Assembly: GCF_046054165.1 (NCBI RefSeq)
Contig: NZ_JBFNXK010000005.1
Coordinates: 1 to 64,000 of the forward strand
Origin: Celerinatantimonas sp046054165
GTDB taxonomy: Bacteria; Pseudomonadota; Gammaproteobacteria; Enterobacterales; Celerinatantimonadaceae
Reading direction: 5' to 3'
DNA: 64,000 nt
How positions within the stretch are numbered: the first letter of the stretch is position 1; every line of letters begins with the position of its first letter. A program made the position numbers and the translations under genes. The notes beneath the pieces are model-generated. The model worked only from the letters and a program-made list of their open reading frames with translations. It did no database searches and was not told where the DNA came from. Positions 24,952 to 34,409 of the stretch are shown piece after piece.

Positions 24952-27900
24952 TATTCCTGAATCGTGTAAAGTGCTTGGCTAAACTGATAAAGATAATGAG
25001 GTCCACCGGCTTTGGGGCCTGTACCGGACATTCCCCGGCCACCAAAAGGCTGAGAGCCAACTGTTGCGCCCACTTGATCCCGATTGATATAACAGTTACC
25101 GACATGAGCCGTTCTGGCAATATGAAGGAAACGGTTTTCAATACGACTGTGGATCCCTAGCGTTAATCCAAATCCAAGTTCGTTAATTTGCTGTATTAAC
25201 TGATCGAGTCCTTGGGCCGGGTAGCGAATGATATGTAAAATTGGCCCAAATTTTTCGTCTGGTAATTCAGCGAATGAAGTTATTTCATAGGCACAAGGTG
25301 CGATAAACCAACCGGTTTGAGAAGGTTTTATCGGTGTTGTTGCCACATGCTGAGCGTGTTGTTGTAGGTATTGTTGGTATTGCAATAGCTTATCAAAAGC
25401 GGACTGATCGATGACGGGACCCACATCCGTTTCAAGTTGTGTTGGATCTCCAATAGTTAATTCTGTCATTGCTCCAGCAAGTCGGTGAATAACTGTATCT
25501 GCAATATCTTCCTGAAGGCATAAAATCCGAAGGGCGCTACAACGTTGTCCTGCCGAAGCAAAAGCTGAACGGAGTACATCTTTGATAACCTGTTCGGTCA
25601 AGGCACTACTATCGACAATCATGGCATTTTGGCCGCCGGTTTCGGCTATCAACGGAACTGGAAGCTGTTCCCGGTTGGCGAGCGTTTGGTTAATTGTCCG
25701 TGCAGTTTGGATTGAACCAGTAAATGCGACGCCTGATATGCGGGGATCCGCCATAAGTTTTTGTCCTAATTCAGCCCCCCCGGTAATGAGGTGAAGTGCT
25801 TGCATCGGGATCCCTGCTTGATGCATCAAGCTTATCGCTTTAGCTGCAATGAGCGAAGTCTGTGGTGCAGGTTTAGCAATAACAGTATTTCCGGAAACTA
25901 AAGCCGCCATGATTTGGCCTGTAAAAATAGCCAATGGGAAATTCCAAGGACTGATACAGGCAAAAAGACCTTGTCCCTGATAACGAATGGCTACATTTTG
26001 CCCCAGATCATTTTTGACGATTTTCGCTTTGACCAGATTAAGTTCTGCCTGCTGGGCATAGTAGTAACAAAAATCTACGGCTTCCCGGATTTCATCAATC
26101 GCATCTTGGATGGTTTTCCCCGCTTCGTATTGACATAAAGCGATTAATTCAGTGCGATGTTCTTCGAACAACAGGGCAGTTTTCTTCAGACACAAAGCGC
26201 GTTCGACGACTGGACGTTGACTCCAGGATTGTTGCCCTCTTTGAGCCTGAGCTAGCGCCAGTTCAAAATGTTCCGGAAGGGTTGGGCTGACATAACCAAT
26301 GACATGTGTGTGATCATAAGGTGTGACCACCGAGGTGGCTAAAGAGCCGTTAAATTTAAGTGCCCCCGCGATAATGGGCCCCGACTGCCATTTTCTCTGT
26401 TGGTATTTATCTCTTTGTTTTAAGAAATTAGATATTGATTGACCTGAATGAAGATTAATTCCGGTCGAGTTTTTACGATTTGGTCCATAAATATTCGTCG
26501 GAAGTACGATTCTTGGATTAGGAAGAACGGATTGATTTCGAAGTTTAAGAATTGGGTCTTCAACGATATCATCGATAGAGCAGCGGGGATCGACGATACG
26601 ATGTACAAAAGAGTTATTTGCTCCATTTTCGAGTAACCGTCTGACCAGATAAGGGAGAAGATCACTATGTTTTCCCACTGGGGCATATATCCTTACGGGA
26701 ATATGGTGGTCTTTCAAAATCTGGTCATAAAGAACATCGCCCATGCCATGCAAGCGCTGAAATTCAAATGGATGGGCGGCGGGGAGTTGCATAATGGCAG
26801 CAATACTCTGAGCATTATGGCTGGCAAACTGAGGGAAAAGCAGCCCTTGAGTTGATTCACAGAGCAGCATCTGAGCACAGACAAAATAGCTAACATCAGT
26901 CGCTTCTTTTCGGGTATAGACAGGGTAGTTATTTAATCCCCTCTGTTGATAAAGCTTGATCTCGGTATCCCAGTAGGCGCCTTTTACCAGTCTCGTTGGA
27001 ATTTCATCACCAACCTCATGAGCGAGAGAGGCCAGCCAACTCAGGATGGCTAAAGCGCGTTTTGAATACGCTTGAACCACCAAGCCGAATTTTCCCCAAC
27101 CTCGACATATTTCACTGCGATAAACGTGTTCGAAAATCTGTAAAGAAATCTCTAGTCGATCCATTTCTTCGGCATCGATGGTTATGGCTATATTCTGTTT
27201 TCTGGCCGCCTGAACCAGTTGGGTAACTGTTGTAACTAATTCTTTAAAGACGCGTTGTTCTTTTAAACTATCATAACGTGGATGAAGTGCTGAAAGTTTT
27301 ATAGAGATGCTTGGTTTGGGGCTATGCGTCAATTCGGGTACTTTCCCTACCGCTGCAATACTCTGAAAATAGTCATTAGCGTAACCATCCGCATCTTGTT
27401 GGGTTAACGCAGCTTCTCCGAGCATATCAAAGGTATAGGTATAACCTTTTTTACGATAGCGTTTACCTTGTTCTAAGGCATTTGCCATCGTTGTTCCCAG
27501 CACGAATTGATGCCCGATGATTTTCATGGATTGACGGATCATCTGTCGGATTATCGGAGCACTGAAACGAGCGAACATTTTCTTTATGGCAGAGTCTGAT
27601 TGCTCTGGGCTTAGATTTAATAGTCTTTGTGTTAAAAGCAAACTCCAAGTGGCCGTATTCACGATAATAGAATTCGATTTATGGCGGTGATTTCGCCAGT
27701 TTCCCAAAGCTAATTTATCATCAATTAGTGCCTGGGCTGTAAGTGGATCAGGAATACGGATGAGTGCTTCCGAAAGGCTCATGAGTAAGATACCTTCCCG
27801 AGTATCTAGACTATATTCTAAGAGTAGTGCATCGAGCATTCCCATCGTTTTTTTATGGGATCGAACCTTAGTGACGAGTTTTATTGCAAAATTTTTAGTT

Positions 27901-28052
27901 GGTTCACTTATCTCGGTGGCTTCAGCAATCGACAAGAGCTCTTTAAGCCATAAAGTCTCATCAATGGCACTGGAGTCCAACAGATATTCCCATAATTGTT
28001 GGGGGGGCTGAGTAATGAAATTGCGCTCTAATGCTTGTGTGGCTTTAAACAT
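24951..28052 (-). CDS. putA: Bifunctional proline dehydrogenase / P5C dehydrogenase PutA
   Basis: Oxidises proline to glutamate in two steps, by an FAD proline dehydrogenase barrel (about residues 170-490) and an NAD P5C dehydrogenase (about 560-1030), with channelled intermediate. LVKGAYWDTEIK, YAPVGKHSDLLPYLVRRLLE (substrate arginines) and ENGANNSF mark the barrel. SPWNFPLAIFTGQ, FTGSIQTA and GQRCSALR (catalytic C838) mark the ALDH part. ATG 28052 is chosen because AAAGGG sits eight bases upstream and homologues begin with MF-x-A-x-Q, giving 1033 residues. It has no ribbon-helix-helix domain, so it is not self-regulated like E. coli PutA. Its usual C-terminal cap is encoded by the next gene. 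No putP lies nearby. Confidence 0.94.
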   Translation of the reverse strand: MFKATQALERNFITQPPQQLWEYLLDSSAIDETLWLKELLSIAEATEISEPTKNFAIKLVTKVRSHKKTMGMLDALLLEYSLDTREGILLMSLSEALIRIPDPLTAQALIDDKLALGNWRNHRHKSNSIIVNTATWSLLLTQRLLNLSPEQSDSAIKKMFARFSAPIIRQMIRQSMKIIGHQFVLGTTMANALEQGKRYRKKGYTYTFDMLGEAALTQQDADGYANDYFQSIAAVGKVPELTHSPKPSISIKLSALHPRYDSLKEQRVFKELVTTVTQLVQAARKQNIAITIDAEEMDRLEISLQIFEHVYRSEICRGWGKFGLVVQAYSKRALAILSWLASLAHEVGDEIPTRLVKGAYWDTEIKLYQQRGLNNYPVYTRKEATDVSYFVCAQMLLCESTQGLLFPQFASHNAQSIAAIMQLPAAHPFEFQRLHGMGDVLYDQILKDHHIPVRIYAPVGKHSDLLPYLVRRLLENGANNSFVHRIVDPRCSIDDIVEDPILKLRNQSVLPNPRIVLPTNIYGPNRKNSTGINLHSGQSISNFLKQRDKYQQRKWQSGPIIAGALKFNGSLATSVVTPYDHTHVIGYVSPTLPEHFELALAQAQRGQQSWSQRPVVERALCLKKTALLFEEHRTELIALCQYEAGKTIQDAIDEIREAVDFCYYYAQQAELNLVKAKIVKNDLGQNVAIRYQGQGLFACISPWNFPLAIFTGQIMAALVSGNTVIAKPAPQTSLIAAKAISLMHQAGIPMQALHLITGGAELGQKLMADPRISGVAFTGSIQTARTINQTLANREQLPVPLIAETGGQNAMIVDSSALTEQVIKDVLRSAFASAGQRCSALRILCLQEDIADTVIHRLAGAMTELTIGDPTQLETDVGPVIDQSAFDKLLQYQQYLQQHAQHVATTPIKPSQTGWFIAPCAYEITSFAELPDEKFGPILHIIRYPAQGLDQLIQQINELGFGLTLGIHSRIENRFLHIARTAHVGNCYINRDQVGATVGSQPFGGRGMSGTGPKAGGPHYLYQFSQALYTIQE

Positions 28053-28283
28053 ATAAATGACCCTTTGAGTTTTATATTGATCCATCAAACGCAAACTTAT
28101 AAAACGTTACTATGATTTTACGGCTATTTCCCCTTTGTTGTATTGAATCAAGTATTGATTTTTGGGAGTTGAAGCTGGTTATTGAATGACTTTAAACGTT
28201 AGCGAGCTTTTGTATTGCGGAAATAGGCAGGAAAATAGTTAGTTAGCGCATTTATATGAAAATCATTGTGGATGATGAAGATA

Positions 28284-28304
28284 GGGGGGCACTGAGCAAC
28301 CCCC
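28284..28304 (-). terminator. Weak GC hairpin downstream of the 436-aa gene
   Basis: GGGGG at 28285-28289 pairs with CCCCC at 28300-28304, without a T tract. A 12-bp palindrome TAAGACGTCTTA follows at 28308-28319. Confidence 0.3.
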
Positions 28305-28330
28305 TCGTAAGACGTCTTAACCCCAACGGA

Positions 28331-29641
28331 TTAACTTTCGATTTGTTTTCTGAAAAAACGGATCATTTCGCTGCGCGTTTTCTGATGATCAAGATGAAAT
28401 ATATCTCGAGGGAAAAGTAGTTCAATGACTCCAGAGTCAAAAATTCGTTTCACTTCATATTCGTTATGAGCCACATCTTGTTGGTACATGTAGTTCAAAA
28501 ATGTTTGATTGGTATGAATAATCAATTCAACCCGCATACCGCCTAATCGAGCGAAAAATTTAAGCATTGGTGTTTGCGAACTGGAACCCACGGCATGCCC
28601 TTTATAGATGGTATTTTCAGTGAGCGTATCGGAGATATCTTCCAATACCATCAAAGAATTAGCATTAGCCGCACTTCGCGTTAAGTGTTGTTGGAATGAT
28701 TTAATATCGCTAATGTTGTCTAAAACAGCCATTAACCCGAGTTCATCATCGACCGCTACCGCTGGATTTTTTTCGTTTTTACGCAGTAATTTAAGTACTT
28801 TGGCTTCTGGTGGTTTTTTCCGAATAGAGACATAAATCGGAATATTACGATGCCCAAGTGTGAAACGACGTCTTTTAAGTAATGTTAATTTTTCACCCGG
28901 GGGTAATTGAATGGCATCGGCTTGCTGCGGGCTTAAAACCTGAACATCCGTACAATGGAAATTTTCAGGATCATGAATAGAATGTAAATAGACGGGGTTC
29001 AGTTCGCCTATTTTAAGATCTGGGCTCCAAACGTAGCTATTCAGAAATCCCAAGAAATTAGAGAATTTATCGGCGATTTCTGTCTCGCGTTCTCGTTGAT
29101 CAATGCTGCCCGCTAGAGTCATGAGCGTTAGCTTTCTTCGGGCTTCAAATCGCGCTTTCTTATGATAACGATCATCAAACATAATCAAAATGAGTTCTAT
29201 TGGATTATTAGCCATTTCAATTTCGTTCGTGGTTTCAATAAATGAACCATAAGGCGCTAGAATTTTGCCCTTAAGAGAATGAATCACTGTGTCTGCCGTT
29301 CTGGCATACTCATGAACTCGATTTTCGATTTCTTTACGTGTTCCGGATATCCCAAACATGTTCCCAAGTAAGTGTAATGCACGTTCACTACGCATTTGAC
29401 GAAGCGCTGGATCATGTAACAATTGATCAATTTCGGCAAAAGTTTCAATACCTAAAAATTCAAAAATCTGACTTCTCAGAGCCCGATATTTGGAAATGTG
29501 ATTACTATCTTTATGCAGATTTTTAACCCAGTTACGTGCTTCTTGAGAAAAAGGGTGTGGATTGAGTGCTGTTTTTTGAACAGCGAAAGGTCCTTCCTGT
29601 TGCATGGATGTGAATATACTGGAGGGAGATAAAACAGACAT
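28331..29641 (-). CDS. Protein of unknown function; C-terminal half possibly RelA/SpoT-like
   Basis: A 436-residue soluble protein with no signal peptide or membrane segment. I do not recognise a named family. The C-terminal half shows features in the order of RelA/SpoT nucleotide pyrophosphokinase domains: a basic stretch (IRKKPPEAKVLKLLRKN, 273-289), VDDELG (297-302, compare the D-x-x-G-x-R motif), then MRVELIIHT (369-377, compare the E-x-Q-I-R-T motif) and DVAHNEYEVKR (389-399, compare the A-x-H-x-x-Y-K end). The nucleotide-stacking G-Y-x-S motif is not evident, so it may be a degenerate or unrelated fold. The N-terminal half is helical and matches nothing I know. It lies alone between putA and the D-amino-acid operon. 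Confidence 0.6.
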   Translation of the reverse strand: MSVLSPSSIFTSMQQEGPFAVQKTALNPHPFSQEARNWVKNLHKDSNHISKYRALRSQIFEFLGIETFAEIDQLLHDPALRQMRSERALHLLGNMFGISGTRKEIENRVHEYARTADTVIHSLKGKILAPYGSFIETTNEIEMANNPIELILIMFDDRYHKKARFEARRKLTLMTLAGSIDQRERETEIADKFSNFLGFLNSYVWSPDLKIGELNPVYLHSIHDPENFHCTDVQVLSPQQADAIQLPPGEKLTLLKRRRFTLGHRNIPIYVSIRKKPPEAKVLKLLRKNEKNPAVAVDDELGLMAVLDNISDIKSFQQHLTRSAANANSLMVLEDISDTLTENTIYKGHAVGSSSQTPMLKFFARLGGMRVELIIHTNQTFLNYMYQQDVAHNEYEVKRIFDSGVIELLFPRDIFHLDHQKTRSEMIRFFRKQIES

Positions 29642-29730
29642 ATCCGGTTACTCTTAAATAAACAAATACAGCACACCGGGAAGATGTACTGTATATGAGG
29701 GGTAATCAAGTGCTAATTACAGCCAGCTTA

Positions 29731-30588
29731 TTATGCTGTTTGAGATAAGGCAAGATCTATGTAAATTTTCCTGAGTCGAGCAGCAATAGGCCCTGGTTTT
29801 CCATCACCAATAGCTTGGTCATTGATCGATATAACCGGCAACACAAATGTTGTTGCTGAGCTAATGAATGCTTCTTTTGCTTTCATGGCTTCTTCAGGAG
29901 TGAATAGCCGTTCTTCGATTTTAATATCGGCTTCAGATGCAAGTTGCAACAGCGCCTTACGAGTAATCCCATGTAAAATGTCATTACTAAGAGGGCGGGT
30001 TACAACCGTACCATCATCAGTCACAATATAGGCATTATTAGAGCTTCCTTCAGTGATATAACCGTCTTCAGTTAACCATGCATCATCATAACCATGATCT
30101 AATGCAAATTGTTTGGCCATACATGGGGCCAGTAATTGGACGGTTTTAATATCACGACGATGCCAACGAATATCTTCAATCGTGACGACTTTCATTCCTT
30201 TTTTAGCTTTAGGACTCTCAATGAGACTCCGGGCTTGAGAGAATAACACCAAAGTAGGTTGAGCATCTTTAGGGTATGCAAAATCGCGATCACCGGCTGA
30301 TCCACGAGTTAATTGCAAATAGATACCGCCTTCATCAATATCGTTCAGACGAATAAGTTCTTCTTGAATATGTTTTAGTTCGTCAACCGAAACAGGAAGC
30401 GTCAACGCCAACTCTTTACATGAACGTTCTAGGCGGGCCATGTGTCCTTCGTTATCAATGAGTTTTCCATGAATAACGGCAGTGACTTCATATACAGCAT
30501 CTGCAAACAGAAAGCCCCGGTCAAAAATTGAAATACGAGCATCATGCTCATTAATATATTCGCCATTTACATAAACAATGCGATTCAT
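29731..30588 (-). CDS. D-amino-acid aminotransferase
   Basis: A fold-type IV PLP aminotransferase (285 aa) that moves amino groups between D-alanine or D-glutamate and 2-oxo acids. RRDIKTVQLLAP holds the PLP lysine (K148) in the DIKS/T context of D-amino-acid aminotransferase rather than of the branched-chain enzymes. SNNAYIV, GITRKALLQLA and SSATTFVLPVISI are the other conserved blocks. ATG 30588 is used because it has AAGGA nine bases upstream and opens with MNRIVYVNGEYI. The frame is open 93 codons upstream, but that part lies inside the epimerase gene. It is last in the operon with dgcA (31 bases before) and dgcN. Confidence 0.92.
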   Translation of the reverse strand: MNRIVYVNGEYINEHDARISIFDRGFLFADAVYEVTAVIHGKLIDNEGHMARLERSCKELALTLPVSVDELKHIQEELIRLNDIDEGGIYLQLTRGSAGDRDFAYPKDAQPTLVLFSQARSLIESPKAKKGMKVVTIEDIRWHRRDIKTVQLLAPCMAKQFALDHGYDDAWLTEDGYITEGSSNNAYIVTDDGTVVTRPLSNDILHGITRKALLQLASEADIKIEERLFTPEEAMKAKEAFISSATTFVLPVISINDQAIGDGKPGPIAARLRKIYIDLALSQTA

Positions 30589-30619
30589 TTTGTAAAATCC
30601 TTGTGTCAACAGGGGGAAA

Positions 30620-31597
30620 TTATCCCCAAAGTTGTGGTTTAAGCAATTGCATTTCACTTGCAGTGGTATAACTGAATCCATTTGGACGATCTTCTGCAAG
30701 TAATAATGGTCCATCCAGATCGACAATATGGGCACTTTGGGCAAGCGTAAATGCAGGGGCCATTGAGAGTGACGTTCCCAACATGCAACCGACCATAATT
30801 TTGAAGCCTGATTGTTCCGCTTGAGCTTTAAGTTCCAGAGCCTCGGTAAGCCCACCCGTTTTATCAATTTTAATATTAATCATTTCATAGCGGCCTTTGA
30901 GTCTGTGAAGATCTTTTCTGGTGTGACATGACTCGTCGGCACAAAGCGTTATGGGATGTTCAAACTCACTTAAAATCGAATCTTGATCAGCTGGAAGTGG
31001 TTGCTCAATCATTTCCACATTCAATTTCACCAGCTCAGGGATCAGTTCCTGGTAAATCTCTGGTGTCCAGCCCTCATTTGCATCCACAATAATTCTGGCT
31101 TGAGGCGATCCTTGACGGACGGCCTGTACTCTTTCTAAATCCCCTTTTCCTGCTAATTTGAGCTTAAGTAATGGACGGTGCTGATGCTCAACTGCTTTTT
31201 CATGCATTTTTTCTGGGGTATCCAGTGAGAGTGTATAAGCACTGGTTACTGAATGGGGCTCAATATCAAGTAATGACCAAATCGAACAGCCTTTTCGTTT
31301 GCACTCTAGATCCCATAGTGCACAATCCAAGGCATTTCGGGCTGCCCCAGCTGGAAGCAACTCATTGAGTTCCTGACGAGTCATCCCTTGATTAATTTTT
31401 TCAGATAAATTCGAAATTTGAGTTGTCACGCTCTCGATGGTTTCACCATAACGAGTATATGGAACACATTCTCCGCGCCCCGTAAAACCACTTTCGAGTA
31501 ATTCAACTAAAACAATCCTGGCTTCAGTTCGAGATCCACGAGAGATAGTAAATGCTCCAGCGATAGGCCAGCTCTGTTGGTAAATCCGTAATTGCAT
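30620..31597 (-). CDS. dgcA: Enolase-superfamily epimerase (DgcA/dipeptide epimerase)
   Basis: A 325-residue MR/MLE-type enzyme. The catalytic pair is K-L-K at 145-147 and K243 (NIKIDKTGG), and the magnesium ligands are D172 (VDANEG), E198 (MIEQPL) and D221 (CADES). This set defines L-Ala-D/L-Glu epimerases. The close partner dgcN argues that the substrate is N-acetyl-glutamate, as in the described DgcN-DgcA route where D-glutamate is N-acetylated and racemised. A murein-dipeptide epimerase is the alternative. AGGAG lies five bases before ATG 31597, and dgcN ends 20 bases upstream, so it is co-transcribed. Confidence 0.88.
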   Translation of the reverse strand: MQLRIYQQSWPIAGAFTISRGSRTEARIVLVELLESGFTGRGECVPYTRYGETIESVTTQISNLSEKINQGMTRQELNELLPAGAARNALDCALWDLECKRKGCSIWSLLDIEPHSVTSAYTLSLDTPEKMHEKAVEHQHRPLLKLKLAGKGDLERVQAVRQGSPQARIIVDANEGWTPEIYQELIPELVKLNVEMIEQPLPADQDSILSEFEHPITLCADESCHTRKDLHRLKGRYEMINIKIDKTGGLTEALELKAQAEQSGFKIMVGCMLGTSLSMAPAFTLAQSAHIVDLDGPLLLAEDRPNGFSYTTASEMQLLKPQLWG

Positions 31598-31617
31598 GAC
31601 AACTCCTATACGACTTA

Positions 31618-32622
31618 TTAATCTTTCAACATGTTATCAACGATTCGAGCGACTCCCTGACGGAATGGGTCAATAGTTGGTAAACCATATTCAGCTTCGA
31701 GTTTTTCCATTAGAGCAAACGCATCTTTTTCAGATAGTTTTGATGTGTTCACAGAAATTCCGACAAATTTTGCAGCGGGGTTAGTGAGCCGGGCCATCGT
31801 CAGGTTCAAATCAAGACAGGCTTGAATATCTGGTAATTTATATTCAGGAGTTCCGCGCATATGTTCTCGGGTTGGTTCATGGCAGAGGATTAATGCATCA
31901 GCCTGTGCTCCGTGGATCAACCCCGTAGTCACACCCGCAAAAGAAGGATGGAAAAGAGATCCCTGGCCTTCAATTACATCCCAATGTTCCGGAGTATTAT
32001 CTGGGGCGAGTACTTCAACCGCACCAGAAATAAAGTCAGAGACAACTGAATCGACACAAACACCGGCACCGCTGACCAAAATACCTGTTTGACCTGTAGC
32101 TCGGAAATCAGCAGGGATCTTCCGAGACTTGAGTTCTTCGGTGATAGCCAGAGCGGTGTACATTTTTCCTACTGAACAATCAGTCCCCACGGGTAATGCT
32201 CGTTTACCGGAGCGTTTTTTACCAGAAGCTACTGGGAAAGTTTGTGTAGGAAAACGCACATCAAACATTTTCCGGCCTTTGGCTTTTGCTAACTCAACCA
32301 GTTCAGGAATTTCATTTAATTGGTTGTGTAATCCTGCGGCTAAATCTAAACCTGCATTCAGTGCTTCTTTTAAAATTACAAGCCATTTATCTGAAATAAT
32401 GCCACCACGGTTAGCGACACCGATAACTAATGTTTTCGCACCAGCGGCTTTAGCCGCTTCAATATCAAGATCAGGAAGTTCACAATCGGCTTGGCATTCT
32501 TCCATTCGGAATTGACCAACACAATATTCGGGATGCCATTGTTTAATCCCTTGTGCAACTTTGGCCGCGAGCGGATCATGTGCATCACCTAAAAACAGAA
32601 GGTAAGGTTTTTGAATTTCCAT
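31618..32622 (-). CDS. dgcN: DgcN-type protein (DUF1611), D-glutamate N-acetyltransferase
   Basis: A 334-residue DUF1611 protein with a Rossmann-like N-terminal domain (about 1-130) and a P-loop domain. The P-loop is GTDCSVGK at 146-153, followed by GQTGILVSGAG and a later EGQGSLFHPSF and CHEPTREHMRG. Proteins of this type in marine bacteria were described as D-glutamate N-acetyltransferases working before DgcA. AAGGA is six bases upstream of ATG 32622. It is the first gene of dgcN-dgcA-transaminase. A 25-bp region with TGTCA...TGACA arms lies just upstream and could be an operator. Confidence 0.87.
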   Translation of the reverse strand: MEIQKPYLLFLGDAHDPLAAKVAQGIKQWHPEYCVGQFRMEECQADCELPDLDIEAAKAAGAKTLVIGVANRGGIISDKWLVILKEALNAGLDLAAGLHNQLNEIPELVELAKAKGRKMFDVRFPTQTFPVASGKKRSGKRALPVGTDCSVGKMYTALAITEELKSRKIPADFRATGQTGILVSGAGVCVDSVVSDFISGAVEVLAPDNTPEHWDVIEGQGSLFHPSFAGVTTGLIHGAQADALILCHEPTREHMRGTPEYKLPDIQACLDLNLTMARLTNPAAKFVGISVNTSKLSEKDAFALMEKLEAEYGLPTIDPFRQGVARIVDNMLKD

Positions 32623-33315
32623 AAAAAATCCTTGTTATAAATGTCAGGCATGCCAATACCATGACAAAGTTACAGTTATACATTCCGAACCACACCTAAG
32701 ATGTAATTCGCATAAAACATCGTGTGAGTTAGATATAGCAATAACCATGACAATTTTTTCAATTAGATGACGTTTCCGATAATGACTTATTTGTCGAAAT
32801 AAACGCTTTTTTGTAAAAAACAAAAAATGGAAGAGTAAATAAGGGAAGATTATTTTGAACTAGTTTTTAATTTTAGTTTTTTTTAAAAAAGTAGAATATT
32901 AAACTTTTTAGAAAATAGGATATTTACGCAAAATAAAAACATAAAAATTCTATCGAGTACAATGTGATAGATAAATATCGAACGAAACGCACATAAATAG
33001 TGCTTAAATGCTCTAGTGGTGTTAACTTTTGGTGCGTTAGTTGGAATTTTAAACGTTTTTATCATATCTAAAAGCAATAAATAGGGGGCTGAATAAATTT
33101 CCTTATTCGATATGCACAGTTATTGTGGTAGATAATTTATCCTATTATTTCTTTATGGATAGATTTTCATACTATTATTGTGTCTCTGTCTTTCATTACC
33201 CGAGAGAATGGGCATAGTGGTCTATTCTTTGCAGAATTTATATAAAATGTAGCCAGCACGCACAGGTGTGTATGCGGTTATATTGTCTTATTTATCAATC
33301 ATCAAGGAGTCGAAT
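32623..33315. other. Long AT-rich intergenic region between dgcN and alr
   Basis: Almost 700 bases separate the divergent dgcN and alr genes. TGTCA (32642-32646) and TGACA (32662-32666) form a dyad near dgcN. The region around 32800-33000 is extremely AT-rich with long A and T runs. A 64-codon minus-strand frame at 32883-33077 looks like composition noise. I see no tRNA-like or known riboswitch structure, but a small RNA or promoter array could lie here. Confidence 0.4.
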
Positions 33316-34398
33316 ATGATTACGGCTGAAGCTGTAATTGATTTAGCGGCATTAAGAACAAATTTTGATTACTTGGCTGGACAGCAGCCTTTATCACAAA
33401 TGGTTGCCGTGATTAAAGGAAATGCATATGGGCATGGAAGTGTAGCTGTTGCTCAAGCTTTAAAAGGTAAAGCAACTTGTTTTGCGGTTGCTCGGCTGGA
33501 AGAAGCGCGGGTGCTTAGAATAAATGGAATTGATGCACCTATTATGTTACTTGAAGGCTGTTTTAGCCAAGAGGAAACACATGAAGCGGCAGCGATGAAA
33601 TTAGAGCCAGTTGTGCAAAATGATCAACAAATTGAATGGCTCTCACATGTAGATGCCGCAACCCCTATGCAACTTTGGTTAAAAATTGATACGGGGATGC
33701 ATCGTTTAGGTTTTGCTCCTGAGCAGATTGCATCCAGACACCAATTATTGTCTTCGTTTGCATGTGTTGTTGATCCAGTAGGCTTCGTTAGCCATTTAAG
33801 CCAGGCTGATGAGATTGATAGTAACCAAACCGATTACCAGCTTGCTATTTTTAAAGATACGACCGAGGCTCTTGGGGGACCGAGAAGTTTGGCTAATTCT
33901 GCAGCATTATTAACCCGACCTGATATTCAATTTGAACGTTCCAGACCGGGAATTGCTTTATACGGTTCATCGCCGATGGCTGGGCGCACCGGTGTGGATG
34001 AAGGACTTATCCCAGTGATGACATTGCGATCAAAATTGATTGCTGTACGAGAGCATCAACAGGGTGAACCGGTAGGTTATGGAGCCATCTGGCATTCAAA
34101 ATCAGATACTAAAATTGGTGTTGTCGCTATGGGCTATGGTGATGGTTATCCACGGACTATGCCGTCTGGCACGCCAATATGGATTAACGGCCGAACAGTG
34201 CCTCTCGTTGGCCGTGTGTCAATGGATATGCTAACGGTTGATTTAGGTGCCGAATCAGCAGATAAAGTTGGCGATGAAGTGGTTTTATGGGGGCCCCAGA
34301 ATCCAGTCGAAAAAATAGCAGCTCAGGTTGGAACCATTGGATATGAATTATTGATCCAGCTGACTGAACGGGTTAAAAGAACCTATATCAATTACTAA
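33316..34398 (+). CDS. alr: Alanine racemase
   Basis: Interconverts L- and D-alanine for cell-wall synthesis or D-alanine catabolism. VIKGNAYGHG holds the PLP lysine K34 and conserved Y38. LKIDTGMHRLGF, GYGAIWHS (second catalytic Tyr region) and VGRVSMDMLTVDLG complete the signature. ATG 33316 is preceded by AAGGAG at six bases, giving 360 residues. The frame is open 16 codons further without support. It faces away from dgcN and converges with greB. Its position beside a D-amino-acid transaminase operon suggests D-alanine traffic. Confidence 0.96.
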   Translation: MITAEAVIDLAALRTNFDYLAGQQPLSQMVAVIKGNAYGHGSVAVAQALKGKATCFAVARLEEARVLRINGIDAPIMLLEGCFSQEETHEAAAMKLEPVVQNDQQIEWLSHVDAATPMQLWLKIDTGMHRLGFAPEQIASRHQLLSSFACVVDPVGFVSHLSQADEIDSNQTDYQLAIFKDTTEALGGPRSLANSAALLTRPDIQFERSRPGIALYGSSPMAGRTGVDEGLIPVMTLRSKLIAVREHQQGEPVGYGAIWHSKSDTKIGVVAMGYGDGYPRTMPSGTPIWINGRTVPLVGRVSMDMLTVDLGAESADKVGDEVVLWGPQNPVEKIAAQVGTIGYELLIQLTERVKRTYINY

Positions 34399-34409
34399 TA
34401 CGCTTTCGA

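Noticed and set aside
30589..30867. N-terminal extension of the D-amino-acid transaminase
   Set aside because: The 93 extra residues lie within the dgcA coding sequence in another frame. The family N-terminus and Shine-Dalgarno place the start at 30588.
32883..33077. 64-codon minus-strand frame in the dgcN-alr gap
   Set aside because: It is Phe/Ile/Lys-rich as expected from AT-rich DNA, with no motif or Shine-Dalgarno.
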